From: Phallusia mammillata
Taxonomy: Eukaryota; Chordata; Ascidiacea; Phlebobranchia; Ascidiidae
Direction: 5' to 3'
DNA length: 64,000 bases
Assembly (NCBI GenBank): GCA_003260075.1
Contig: QLIY01000090.1
Location: 52,482-116,481, forward strand
Every line of letters begins with the position of its first letter. Position 1 is the stretch's first letter. Under the pieces are notes generated by a model. It did not search any database and was not told the origin of the DNA. It saw nothing but the letters and a program-made list of their open reading frames with translations. The position numbers and the translations under genes were made by a program. Below are positions 11,615 through 23,397 of the stretch, piece after piece.

Positions 11615-11718
11615 ATAACCAAGTATTGCTCATCCAGCAGTTTTATTGTAAACAATCGAGGGGGGGGGGCCTTCATCAATCAAGATGATGACATATCTTG
11701 CAGGCAATACTTGGTTAT
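11615..11718. other. 15-bp inverted repeat flanking a ten-G assembly gap
   Basis: ataaccaagtattgc (11615-11629) and gcaatacttggttat (11704-11718) are exact reverse complements around ten G (11660-11669). Unlike most ten-G blocks this one has no direct flanking duplication. The inverted copies could be an element's ends or a misoriented contig at the gap. Confidence 0.6.
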
Positions 11719-14700
11719 ACATTATGCCTGGCAGCAAAAGCCTATTTCATGAAACTTACACTTTACATCTCTTGTGCTCGTTACAATAAAAGTAGTTTAG
11801 TGAGAGGCAGGAACCTTGCATGCAATCAATTCTTCTTGTGACCACAAACCTTACATAACTCGCAAATTTTCGCGAGTTCGTGCACGCCGTGTGATAGCTG
11901 CGGGCTTCTTCTACCCACAGGTTGCGAATTCCCCGATGTAATCTTCTGATTACTTGCAACGAGCAAGGTTTTGCAAATTGCCTTCGAATTGATGTAAATT
12001 GCCCTTGAAATATTCCTGTACATTATGTATGAAGTAACCAGCATACATAGTGGACTTTTCAGTTTTACAATTTGTGACAGTCTGTTTCGCTTTTCATTTT
12101 TGTATACTATTTTTTGCAAATTTAAGAAAATAAATTGGTTTTACTTAAACTATCCTATATGAGTATAACGTGTTAGGTTAGGTATTTAAAATGGATTTAC
12201 TTTAAAAGCAGCTATAAGGCAGAATATTATAGCGTTTACACTATGGGGTCTCGAACTCGACATTATAATTTTGCTGTTAATGGCAAAAGTTTACGAAGCG
12301 TTTTGCTTAATAACAATTCCAATGGCAACTTTGTTCTTAAGAAAGCCACGTACGTGCATGGAAAATCATTTCCTATTACTGCCAAGATACATTTTACGAA
12401 TCTTGAAAACGCAAAACAACTGTCATTTTACATTTTTGTCGGCATTACTATATTAAGTGCAGGATTTGAATGCAAGATAATGCGCTGTTTTGTGGCTCAT
12501 CCCATGACCGAAACTACACATTTTTGCCCTTATTTGTTGCAAAGCGAAAAGGTTTTGCAATTAATTTATGTCTTACCGGTATATAAAGCTCTTTCTGAAC
12601 AACTTCTAAGTGTCGTGGGCATCTATAAGCTACATGTTTGTCTATAGATCTAAACTTAGCAAAAAAGGTCAGGCGCCTTTAACTCCGATTTGTTCAAAAT
12701 GTGATCAGGTGCGGTAAAGGAAAAAACGTGACTCCAAATCCACTGGAACACAACAAGATTTTCACTCGTCACGTCTTGTATTCCGAGTTGAACGCACCGG
12801 CGCCTTTTGACTGACAGAGCAAGGTTAAAACGAAAAAACGTGACTTGTTAACTCTTCACGAGATATCGTGTTTAAACTCGTTTTTTACTTACACCTGTAA
12901 TTGTTCAAAGCCAACCATGTCCTGTTGCTCTCGTTTCGGTAAAATCCCATTTTCTTAACGTGCTTCGTTTGCTCTCTTTCGTAAGTGCATTCGCCAGTAT
13001 AGAACTGCATGGTTTTTCGAAGGGAGGCGTTATTTAAAGCAGACTGGCGGCAACGCGACGGGAGATCAACGTATTTCCAGGTTTGTGATGAAAATATGTA
13101 AATTGTCAATTTAGTTTAACAGTTATGCATAAAAATACATTTTTGTGTGCTTTTTAGGCTTTGGCGTAACAATAAGTGCGAAAATAAAAGCGGCAAAATT
13201 TGCAAAGAATTTTTAATTATGACGTCATACTTTTCGTTATGACGTCATACACTGTACAAATCCAAGTTATTAGATTTTTTCGATATTAGCAAAGCAAAAT
13301 TTTCGGCATCAATGCAAATTCGTTGCAAGACCAAACAGATTCACAACTTTATATTGAGCGCATTGCATAAGTTTGAGACTCTAGTCTAGAGTAACGCCAT
13401 TCGTCATTGTTTATCATAATTATGAATTGTTAGTACGTCATTTCATGCTCGCTATTCTTGAATGCATATCGCCTGGGCATCGTTTTATGCAAATCCTCGT
13501 ATTATTTTTATCCCAACGCATTCCGCCCGGCTGCACGCATTCTGATATGACCAGCGCTGTCCAGATGACATGACCGATTGTATTTATAGACCACTGAGAG
13601 CATCCTGGACAATTTGGAGAAAAAGCCTGTAACTACCAAGTGAACTTACAAGGAAAATGTGCGAACGAAAGCCTGAGGTAAGTGGATTTATTGTTCTGGG
13701 AAAAGACCCACCCATCGGCCGGTTAGTGTGGTTTTGAAGCTTGCTACTGTGATTAACACACAACGCCGTAAGGTTTAGCGAGTGGTCCACATATTGTTGA
13801 CTCGGCGTTAATGTAACTTCTAGAAAATACTGAACAAACGCTTCGTCCCAGGTTGCATGTTTAGTAATGTTTTTCGTCCAATTGGTCTTACGTTACACAA
13901 AATACTCAATTTGACTCAAAATTTACCCTTGCAATTTCTAGCATGGGCTTGACTTGCTGATCTCAGTTGCGTTACATCTTAACCGTTTTAATTCCCACTT
14001 TATTCTTTGTATTTCGACACATTATTATACATTTACGCCATTCCCTTCCCGTATACAGCGGTTTGTTATACCCTTTTAGGCTTTGAGTAAAGTGCGCACT
14101 TGCGCATCGTATAACATCGTGTTTTACCTGTGTGAAAAGGCCAAGCTGTTTTACGCGATGTCCAAACAAAAAAAATCAATCCATCATGTAGATAAATACG
14201 GCCTGATTAACCTGCTGTATTGTTCTAAAACATTTGCTTAACAAACATTTCCAGACGTGTTGCGAAAGACTTCAAAAGCACCACTGTCGTGGTATTTGCT
14301 TTAATATGTAAACCCGTGCGTCAATTGACAGACAAAACAAGGTGACTGTTTTTTTACCTTAGACAAACTCGGTGCTACGTGTTACGTTGTTGAGTTGTGA
14401 CAAAACACTTCAAACTCACGGAGGGTCATAAGGAAGTTGATCTAATCCTATTCTTGCGCAACGCTCGTTTTTTGAAGAAAATTTGCATACAGAGTGGAAC
14501 GCGTCTGCTTCCTGCTGTGGAAATCCAATTTTCCAAATTAACTTCGACTTAATCTGTCTGCTGACTATATTTGGCACTTGTATTGAATCGATTCCCGATT
14601 GCGGGATTTTGTTTTCAATTTTTTTGAGACAACATTTTAAAAATAAGCGACTTAAACTTGATAATTCCCAAAAATTTGACTTCGCGGTCATAGAACGTTC

Positions 14701-15648
14701 AAGGGAGAAATACGGAAAAGTTTAATTGACCTTGAAATTGTAACAAAGTATTCAGATATTAGCTGCGAAGTCGCCCTTTTTGACCACAAAGCATGTAAAA
14801 CTGGAAATTTTGAGACAAAACTGCGTTAAATGTGGAACATTGTGCAAGTAAAATTGTTTAACTTCGAACCTTTGACTAAAAATCGTCCGTAACAACAAAA
14901 ACGGGTTGTAGGCTATATCTACATTTTTAAATTCGCTTAAACCTTGTACTAGTCAAGCTGATTAGGCAAAAACGTGTTTGTAAGTCAGTTTAGGTAAATA
15001 CAATCTGGCCTAGTCGTAACGGTATACTGTATTGTTTGCCAAACATAACGTCAACTGTGTGTGCCTGATGACTAATGTATTTGTTGATTTAAACACAAGT
15101 CTCACTTTCTGTTTTGCTTGGAGGCGCACAAGTAAAGATAGTGCGTCATTCATCTGCCGTGGCGCCGGTCTCTTCAAGACATTTGCATTGAATTCGGGGA
15201 TTCCAAAAAACGTCTAATTTGTTTGAAATGAGCAAGGCAACGAACCGCCCTGTATTGTAATGGCCTCGTTGCATGCCAAAGCAAATTCCGCATTCATGGC
15301 CAATAGTTTGCCTTCATTACCATAAATAGATACAAACGGGCGAATAATTACATTATAATCGCTCTTGAGACAAATACAACAAACACAATAACAATTGGAT
15401 GCCAACGTCTTGATCATTTTCATGTTAAAGCGTTTTTACAAAGACAAATCTCCCATAATACTTACATATAGCGAACACATTGTAACACAGGCACTTTAAC
15501 AATCGTTGTTATTGTCTTAAGTTTAAAGAGTCAAAAAAGGCAAAACTAATACAACAAACACAATAACAATTCGATGCCAAAAACAAAGGTCTTTATAATT
15601 TTAATGTTAATGGCTTTATACAAACTAGACACGGTCTTAAAAAGTAGC
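11719..15648. other. Long intergenic stretch with a tandem CRE pair
   Basis: The longest ATG-initiated frame is 12243-12647 (+, 134 aa). It has a hydrophobic patch (LSFYIFVGITILSAGF) but no family match, and I treat it as unproven. Two atgacgtcat palindromes at 13219-13228 and 13239-13248 lie 20 bp apart (two helical turns). Overlapping short frames elsewhere, including 14416-14725 on both strands, look like chance. Confidence 0.45.
13219..13248. promoter_or_regulatory. Tandem ATF/CREB-type palindromes
   Basis: Two identical 10-bp palindromes atgacgtcat with 20-bp centre spacing, each followed by ac. This is the consensus bound by bZIP factors of the CREB/ATF class. Neighbouring genes are far away, so a target cannot be named. 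Confidence 0.45.
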
Positions 15649-15810
15649 ATCATATTTATAAGTATAGTGAATATACATTGTATCGCAGAAGCTTTAAAAT
15701 TCGCTGTTATTATAGTGAGTGGGGGGGGGGTTGATCTTCCATCATATTTATAAGTGTAGTGAATACATTGTATCGCAGAAGCTTTAAAATTCGCTGTTAT
15801 TATAGTGAGT
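15649..15810. other. About 70-bp duplication around a ten-G assembly gap
   Basis: 15649-15720 and 15741-15810 match except for one substitution and a 2-bp indel (gaatatacattg/gaatacattg), separated by ten G (15721-15730) and 10 bp. Same pattern as at 8088. Confidence 0.75.
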
Positions 15811-16975
15811 TCAAAGAGCCCCAAAAGGTTAAACCAGGCTTTATACGGGCACGTAAGGAGAAACAGGAATCCATGACGCTAGTGATGTTGTCAATAAGTA
15901 ACGAACGAAAAAGCGATAGTAAAACTGCCGCAATATAATATAAGCATAAGCTTCCGGGCAGTTTTGTTTTGTGGCATTTTCTTTTAAGAATACAAAAATA
16001 GTTATGTCGATCTACACTCCTTTTTACCACAGATGCGTCATCGTAAGCCTTATCTGACATTGAACTTACTTTACGTCACACACGTAAAATGCACAAAAAA
16101 CGTCATAGCACAAAACGTTGTCGACTAAAGGCTGTGTGTGTCAAACATCCAACCTAATCAATTTTTTAATCAAATCTCTAAGCCGCTTTATCCGTTCAAC
16201 CGTAACGTTTCCTATATACAACGTTGACAGAAGAGCTTTCTTGTCAAAGCAACTTTTAGGCGTTTTATTGATTTGAAATAAAACGGTCACAGTTCGAAGC
16301 ATAAAGCTGGTTTGGAAACCCGTTTTAAACACACAAAGCACAACGCTTGTAGCGAGACCCATTACGTAAACGAAGAAAACGTCTTTCCAGTTAATTCAGC
16401 TTGCCAATCGACCAATAATCCGTCTAGAAATGTCACCTTTGCAATTCATTGAACTCACACGCACGTCTAAGCATAAAAACGGTGTGGTAAAGATTGCTTG
16501 TTTACATGAACTTTTCTTGTTGCTGCTGTTCAAGTTCATTGCGACTAAACCTAACAAGAACTTTGGTGTGTTTACGTTGCGATTGGATTGCTTGCTTTTG
16601 GAGTAAACGTTATTCATTTTTGCTACATCCATTTTTTTGCTACATCGTGGCGACTGGATTTGATGTAACTCCCGAGTTTGACGCATAAAAGTAATCGCCA
16701 AAATTGTTGGCTGTAATCAACGCAAAACCATTTTTTAGGAGTCCAAAAGTAAAATATTCTGTCGCATAGTGAGATGTAGGAATGTCCAATGTTTTCAGAG
16801 TATTTGACATACAAAATTTATATTATGTCAATATTGTATTAAACTTTTTGTTTCAAACTGCAACTATTTTTTTATGCGAAGGGATTAAGTAAAATGGATA
16901 TTTTTACAATTTACGAAACTTTTTTTGTATTTGTCTTAAAATAAACTTGCAATAAGTCGGTGGAAACTTTTTTTC
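15811..16975. other. Intergenic, nothing recognised
   Basis: Several overlapping minus-strand frames of 60-101 codons (16141-16814) show no family resemblance. No terminal repeats seen. Confidence 0.45.
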
Positions 16976-17166
16976 ACAAACGTTGCTGTATCTGTTCATT
17001 CATTACCAAAAGCTTACGTTCATTTTTCTACTATGGTCCCGTTTTTTATTTGACCAAACATAAAAGGGGGGGGGGTACAAACGTTGCTGTATCTGTTCAT
17101 TCATTACCAAAAACTGAAGTTCATTTTTCTACTATGGTCCCGTTTTTTATTTGACCAAACATAAAA
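16976..17166. other. 90-bp duplication around a ten-G assembly gap
   Basis: 16976-17065 and 17077-17166 are equal in length and differ only around agcttacg/aactgaag. They are separated by ten G (17066-17075) and one t. Confidence 0.8.
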
Positions 17167-20100
17167 CTGCAATATACATGTCTATAATTTTGCTTTTGAG
17201 GCAAATTTTTTTTAATGCATTTTCCTTTCGAACAACCTTCAAATGCAACGCATGTTTTTGTGGCACAACCAGCCGTACGTTTTTGTAAGAGAAAAGTTTT
17301 TGCAAAGAATTTATTTTATATTCCGATAATAACTCTTTTCTATTGCAACTGTACAACTAAATATATTTTTGCAATCATATTTTCCAGTGTATCTTAAATA
17401 CTTATTTTAGTTGAAGGTTACATCAACATGCAATGTTCATGCAGTCGCACATTTAAGCATGAGGTAATTCAGTATCAGTGCAGAGGCGTTTTTTGCGTAA
17501 ACTTATTCTGGTTTGGCAAACTTAGAAATCTCATAACACTAAAACAACCAGGAGTCCAACTTAAACCCAGCTTAACGAGGTGATAAATTCTTGGTGAACA
17601 CACTGAACTCAGCATGAATACAAAATTTAAATCTGCAAATTGGGACTTGCATTTATTTAATTTATTGTTTGCAATCAATTTGATGCTCTGTTTGATTTTA
17701 TTTTGATCTTATAAGCAACCATGTCCTTTGGTCAATTTGATAAAATTTAGTTTAAATATTTTGCGATTAGTCAGAAATTTACTGAAGTTCTGTCGAAATA
17801 AAGCATGTTTGCAGGAATATGTAAAATCAGAAAAAGTAAAAAACTGTTGATTGCTTCGTTGGTAGTAATAACGTTGTCAATAAAAAAACGGACTTCAAAT
17901 CTAATCAAACAGTCGGTCGTTCAGGTTCAGTAAAAGAGACTTTAGACTTTAGAACGATCATTCGGTGCCCACAAAACGAAACCCACACATTTCCTAGAAA
18001 CCTAGGCCAAAATCCCACGCAGCGGCTTTGGCCATGTGCTGGCTGACTTGATGATGTGATAAACACTGAACGAAATAAATCTCCTGGTACAGTCGATCTG
18101 GCCAATCGAGTTGTGTCAAAAAGCACTCACTCCTGAACCGACACGTCCTGTTCAGTCCCGATAACATCATAACATTTGATGAGCTTTGCAACATTGCTAA
18201 TAACATTCCACCTATGTGCTTTCTACGAAGAGGCCTCATGCAGCAGTGCTATGTGTATATGTGTACAGGAGCTGTGTAGCAATTTTGTAGTGTTTTCAAT
18301 ATACAAGTATTTGATGCATTCGTCAGTGCCGTAGCTTTGACTTTGACAGATGGAAGTTTGTTGTAGTTTGATGCCCAGTTACTTTCATTTTATCTTATGA
18401 GGCATTATTTGTACCCTGTACTCTGTGGTGGGTATCGAGATAAAGCGTGTGGCGCAAAGTAGCGGATTCCTCGTGGTTTTGATAAAAAAAATTCCCGGTT
18501 TAAATTTGATGCAGTTTATCAATAACCAGTTTTCTTCAACATACAAAAGGAAGTCGTCTAACTCTAATAAACCCATTTCCAATTCTTTTGAATACAGTTA
18601 CACAGCATAGGGTTTAACTTCTGCTTTGAATATTTTACGATTGCAATGGTTTTTTTTATTTATTTCAGTTTACAAAACCAATTATTCTCAGTAACGTCCT
18701 TTTCGTTCGTATTGTTGAAAAGATCAGCATAAAACAAAACAGTCAAGCTTAAACAAACTCTACGATTACATTTGTTGTTTTTGAGGATTTATTTTTCCCA
18801 AATCGAATGTCCCTTTTAACAGTTCTGTCTTGGCTTCACAAATATGATATAATTTTGACTATATGACCACTATTAATTATCCATATTGCCTTTTGTAAGC
18901 TGAACATTTAGATTCATTAAGGATCTTTGAAAAAGCTTTTTGCCTGTGACTAATTTTGAATTATCTTTCTAGTAGTTTATGACATAACTCTAAAAATACG
19001 CATAACCTGTCTACATGGCATGATAAGGAATGGATTTATACGCACATTAAAACTAAAGGACATTACAATACGTCGTTCCAAATATATTCACGCGGCATAA
19101 TGTGCACAATAATTTGCATTATGCAAATAAGGTGACGCAATAGAGAGGTATTATGCAAACAATGGGGAATATTAAGATATTATTTTCTGTGAAATCATGT
19201 TCGATATTTTTAATGTTTCGCGCAGTTGCAAAATTTCTCTTTACTTTTCAAATTTGTGCTTCCGGGAAACTGAAAACGAAAGGACTGACACTGAAGAAAA
19301 GTTTTGAGAAATTCTGTTGTAGTGTAAATATTTGTCGAAATTCGGTAGCTTACAATACAAAGTGTGCATGAAAAGCGTGACAGTAACGGATAACTTGTTG
19401 ATAGTTTTCGTTTGATATCTTGTTTTAGCTCAAAACTAAGTTTCGAATAAACGCCGTGTCAAATCGTTTGACCTGAATGACCTCTATAACTAAAAACAAT
19501 CACTCCTATGTCACGATTGCAACAAACCCAATCAAAGGTTTTGAAACTAGAAAAAATGCCGACCACTTGACGCCTAATACGAACATTTGTCAATTGCATA
19601 TCATGCAAAGAAAATTAGTCAAAATCTTTGCTGTATTAGAAATATGACGTTTGTGTTTTTGAAGTCTAATCTGAAAAAAGTTCTTTTTACTGACAAAACA
19701 AAGTTAATTTTGCAGTGTTTCATACGTAGCTGCGCCGGGGATTACAAATGGATATGAATATAAATCATTAAAAATACAAAACAAACTTTGGAACTCTATA
19801 TACGGATCTGTTCATAAGTTTAATGGTGTCATATCACGGCTGGTGGCATGAGCATTTGCCGAAACGTTTGAACAATAAAGCATGTCGCTTTTAACGTCTA
19901 TTTGGGCCGTTATTTTCATCATTAAACTGTTCACATTAGTTGTTACGGTTTTGTTGGCGACAGTTAAGTTAACTGTATGTGGAACTCCAGTTTCAAAAGA
20001 TTCTCTTGCTATTTTGACTTTTTAAAACAGGTAAAGTGTTTATTACACGATTTGCTGATGTTTGTTGCAAACTCGGCATTGATGAATTCATCAAGTTTAA

Positions 20101-20299
20101 ACCATTCATAAAAATTTGACGATTGTGTTTAAATCTCGTTTGAAAAAAAAGTTATTTCAAGTTGCTACGCCGCTGGGTTATACACGGTGATTTGTGTTGT
20201 TTGTTCTCGTTGGGTGGGCGACGCCTGGTTTCGTTTTGCTCAGAATGACTAAGCCGCCGAGCTGCCTGTTTTATTTCGACTTGTGTCTTCAATTTAGTT
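17167..20299. other. Intergenic; one block resembling decayed coding sequence
   Basis: 17905-18245 is more GC-balanced than its surroundings and holds overlapping frames on both strands. The + strand near 18165-18250 reads FDELCNIANNIPPMCF in one frame, which looks protein-like, but stops interrupt it nearby. A fossil transposon fragment is possible; no family could be named. The rest is plain AT-rich DNA. Confidence 0.3.
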
Positions 20300-20396
20300 C
20301 CACTTGTGGTCTTATTGGGCTGAAGCAATGTGGCTTGGTCGAGACAGGACTAGAATCCACAACCTTGTAAACACGGTTGCGCAAACCATTGGGCTA
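20300..20396 (-). repeat. tRNA-derived SINE relic
   Basis: On the minus strand an A-box-like tagcccaatgg (20386-20396) is followed 28 bp later by a B-box-like ggattctagtcc (20347-20358), the arrangement of a tRNA-derived internal Pol III promoter. The downstream part (accaagccac...) does not fold as a tRNA. Tail and target duplication were not identified. Confidence 0.4.
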
Positions 20397-20583
20397 TTTT
20401 GGTTAAATAAAAGAGGCAAGTACTTCACATCAAACCTTCAGAACGTTGCCTGTCCAGGAATAATTAAAGTAAAGTAAATTGTTTTCCTAAACTCTCAAGG
20501 GCAACTTTAATTATCCAACGTTGCAATTATTGTGGATTGCAAAAATAATCGTTTTTAATTAATAAGCCCGTTTGTAAAAACAA

Positions 20584-20632
20584 TCTCAAGCCCGAACCCA
20601 GCCCGAAAAACCCGGCCCAACTTATAACTCTG
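20584..20632. mobile_element. Right terminus of the CAGAGTTGCAAG element family
   Basis: gcccgaacccagcccg...acccggcccaacttataactctg matches the right end of the intact copy at 51208-51589. The left end was not found, so this is a fragment. Confidence 0.5.
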
Positions 20633-22310
20633 GTACAAACTTATGCAGTTTTTTTTAATGCGATTTTGTAAAATGCGACTAATTCGTCAATCGTAGAACA
20701 AATTTGCCATGAATGTATTGTAATTGCAACACAAAGCTTAACACCATACAACTCGAACGTTCTGATAAAATTGTTGTCATCATCAGTGAAATATTTACAT
20801 TGCATTTTTTAAGATGAATCACATCCAAAAAATACCGCTTTAAAATAGGAGAAACTCTACATGAAACCGACATAAAAAGAACACAAATCGAAAATACCTT
20901 TGCCGGGAAAACCACCAGAAGTTTATTCAAGTTTGTGTTTTTGTCACCAATCAAACTTGACCTTGATGCCAAAAGATGTTACGCAACGTTTGTGGTGATT
21001 TTCGCAAGGTCGGCAATTAAAGCGAGACTACAGTGGTTTTTACGACAAATTGATTTACCAGAAACCTTCTGTACGCTGAGTAATTACTGTCCCTTCAGTA
21101 CACACGCGGTAATAAAAAGCCTCATTGTTGGAGGTTAATAGTTAACGTTTAAGAGGACTGTAAAAAATAAACTTTAAAGATGGAGTCGTATTGTCGGCGA
21201 AATAATTTGAGTGACAAGAATCTGAAACTCTAACTGTGCCCAAGTTTTATAAGTTACACACAAATAATTTACAATAGCAAGATCTCATTACCTCGAACGG
21301 CTAACAAAATACCAAAAAAACTTTGTCGAAATATAAATTTCGGATTTGATTTTTAAAGATAAAATTACTCTTTATGTCGTTTGAAATAATATACGTAGTC
21401 TTTTATTAAAATCTCCTTTTTCTTAAAATATTAAGTTGTTTACGTACATTCGTCTAGACATTCTTTACATAATAAAAATGTCAGTATAAATTATTTGACT
21501 AATCTGCATGATCCAGATTACGCAAATAGACTCTACAGCTTAAATACCAGTCATAATTCTGAAAAATTCAGACGCACCAAATAAGATGACGTCATCAGTT
21601 TGAATTAGTAGAACTATGTGGTTGGAAATATTATTTAGGCAAACAAAAACGCAAAAAAATGTAGCCTTAGATTTGGCTTTTACACCCTTAATGCAGCTTA
21701 TCCGGGGTTGACAGCAGACAAAGACCTCTTGTGATGTCATAGATCGATCGTTCAACAAAATTTGCATTCAAGTTTTAACCTTTAATGGCGTTTTACCGCG
21801 AGAACCTGTCAACGCCTTTGACCCATGATTACGAGTTTGTATCACGCCAGGTTACATACACTTTGTTACACAATTTAATTATGACGCAAGACGACGGGTT
21901 AAGGTTCAATCCAGCGGTCCCCGGTTTGTATAAACTCGAAAGCGCTTCGTAAAAACTTGTTTTTATTTAATCCAGTGGTCTCTAACCGCGGGTGGATTTC
22001 TTCCCAAAGGATAAATTTGATCTGACTGGGGGGTAAATAAAAAGGGAGAATAGTATTTGACATTTTATAAAAAAATAAACATGAAATACCTAATTTGGAT
22101 CGTATTGTTTGCACAAAGTCACTTAACTACAATAGACTTGCAACGGTGTAGAATTTCGTTAAGGGACGCATTGAAGTTAATTTCATTTCGACAAAAAACT
22201 CTGATTTTGGACAAAGCGATACATTATAGCTGCATATCGTGGCGCAGGGCATTGAAACGCTTCGTTAAGTTTAAAACTATCATAAATGGAATCGTAAAGC
22301 TCTATTTATG
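20633..22310. other. Intergenic; one truncated hAT-like left end
   Basis: At 21973 a sequence cagtggtctctaaccgcggg resembles the left end of the element at 4423, but no right end is visible. One CRE palindrome TGACGTCA lies at 21587-21594. No genes recognised. Confidence 0.4.
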
Positions 22311-22525
22311 ACATAATAATGATTGCGCCATAGGTCTTAAAAAGAAGCTCTCATGTTGAGTTAGTTTTATTGGGTGATTTTTATTAACTCGATTAAACAA
22401 CAGCCAGGGGGGGGGGTGCCCTTATTTAAACATGATAATGATTCCGCGATAGGTCATAAAATGAAACTTCCATGTTGAGTTAGTTTTATTGGGTGTTTTT
22501 TATTGACTCGATTAAACAACAGCCA
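22311..22525. other. About 95-bp duplication around a ten-G assembly gap
   Basis: 22311-22406 and 22432-22525 are divergent copies (several substitutions, such as attgcgcc/attccgcg and agctct/aacttc). They are separated by ten G (22407-22416) and 15 bp. Divergence is higher than in the other pairs but still compatible with alleles of a very polymorphic species. Confidence 0.7.
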
Positions 22526-22539
22526 CAAAAACCACCCTC

Positions 22540-22541
<2 letters not shown>

Positions 22542-22571
<30 letters not shown>
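22542..22571. other. 30-G run, probable sized assembly gap
   Basis: Exactly thirty G with no duplication across it. Interpreted as a gap of estimated length written as G. Glycine frames across it are artefacts. Confidence 0.65.
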
Positions 22572-22572
<1 letters not shown>

Positions 22573-22773
22573 TTCAGCATTTAAAGTTTATTCAGCATTT
22601 AAATTTATTAAGGTCGTTAGCATGTCGCAAAAACTTCGAAAATCCGTTTTCAGCTGAAAGAACAAATCGGAAAACAACGTCAAATGAAACGTAATAACTC
22701 CTTTTTTTATTCAACCTTTAATTCCTCTGTAAATATTTCATGTTCAAACAGTAATAAAGACTTATTAACCATT

Positions 22774-22825
22774 TAGGGTTTGCATACGTTAAGAGGGGGG
22801 GGGGTAGGGTTTGCATACGTTAAGA
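22774..22825. other. 21-bp exact duplication around a ten-G assembly gap
   Basis: 22774-22794 equals 22805-22825 exactly, separated only by ten G (22795-22804). Confidence 0.75.
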
Positions 22826-23038
22826 ATCAATATCTTTCATATCTATTATTTGAAAGTTGTTGAAAAATTATATTTGAAATGTATTCGAAAACGCGCAAAG
22901 TTTGAAGTGAATTTTTCTACACTTATTGCTAATTTCAATTTTGCCTTTAGTTTTCAGAAATGTATACCTAACTTCGTTTTGCAGTGTCTTCAAATGGCGA
23001 TTATTCTTCTGCGAAAAGATTTTGAGTTGAGTTTATTT

Positions 23039-23039
<1 letters not shown>

Positions 23040-23090
<51 letters not shown>
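23040..23090. other. 51-G run, probable sized assembly gap
   Basis: Fifty-one G (perhaps one template G plus fifty). No duplicated flank. It creates spurious polyglycine and polyproline frames on the two strands. Confidence 0.65.
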
Positions 23091-23092
<2 letters not shown>

Positions 23093-23180
23093 TAGCGAAA
23101 CAATAGCACTAAAACAATCAGCAAGTCGGAAATAACTGCGCAACTTCGAAACGTTTTATGGGGCGCAAAATGATGTCGGG

Positions 23181-23397
23181 CGGGGGTCGGCAACCTTTTT
23201 TGCACTGCGGACCATTTTTAAAGTGAAATTTTATCGCGGACCGTTCTTCAAAAAAACTACAAGTATTTAGCAATAACAACGCTTACATTAGTTTATCATC
23301 CCCGGGATACATGGGTAAAATGTTTTATAGCATTTAACCTGAAAAATTATACGGCCCTGTAACGAACTCCTCGCGGACCGGCGGTTCCCGACCACTG
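23181..23397. mobile_element. hAT MITE (CGGGGGTCGGCAACC ends), copy 1
   Basis: Begins cgggggtcggcaacctt and ends ggttcccgaccactg. The flanks atgtcggg (23173-23180) and atgtaggg (23398-23405) are a target duplication with one mismatch. A second copy lies at 25437-25671. Confidence 0.8.

Noticed and set aside
12243-12647. 134-codon plus-strand frame
   Set aside because: Longest frame in its region but no family match, no splice or polyA context and a nested frame of equal quality; not called as a gene.
22811-23095. Open frame ending in a long polyglycine tract, and its polyproline antisense
   Set aside because: Both depend on the 51-G run, which looks like an assembly gap; no family resemblance outside it.
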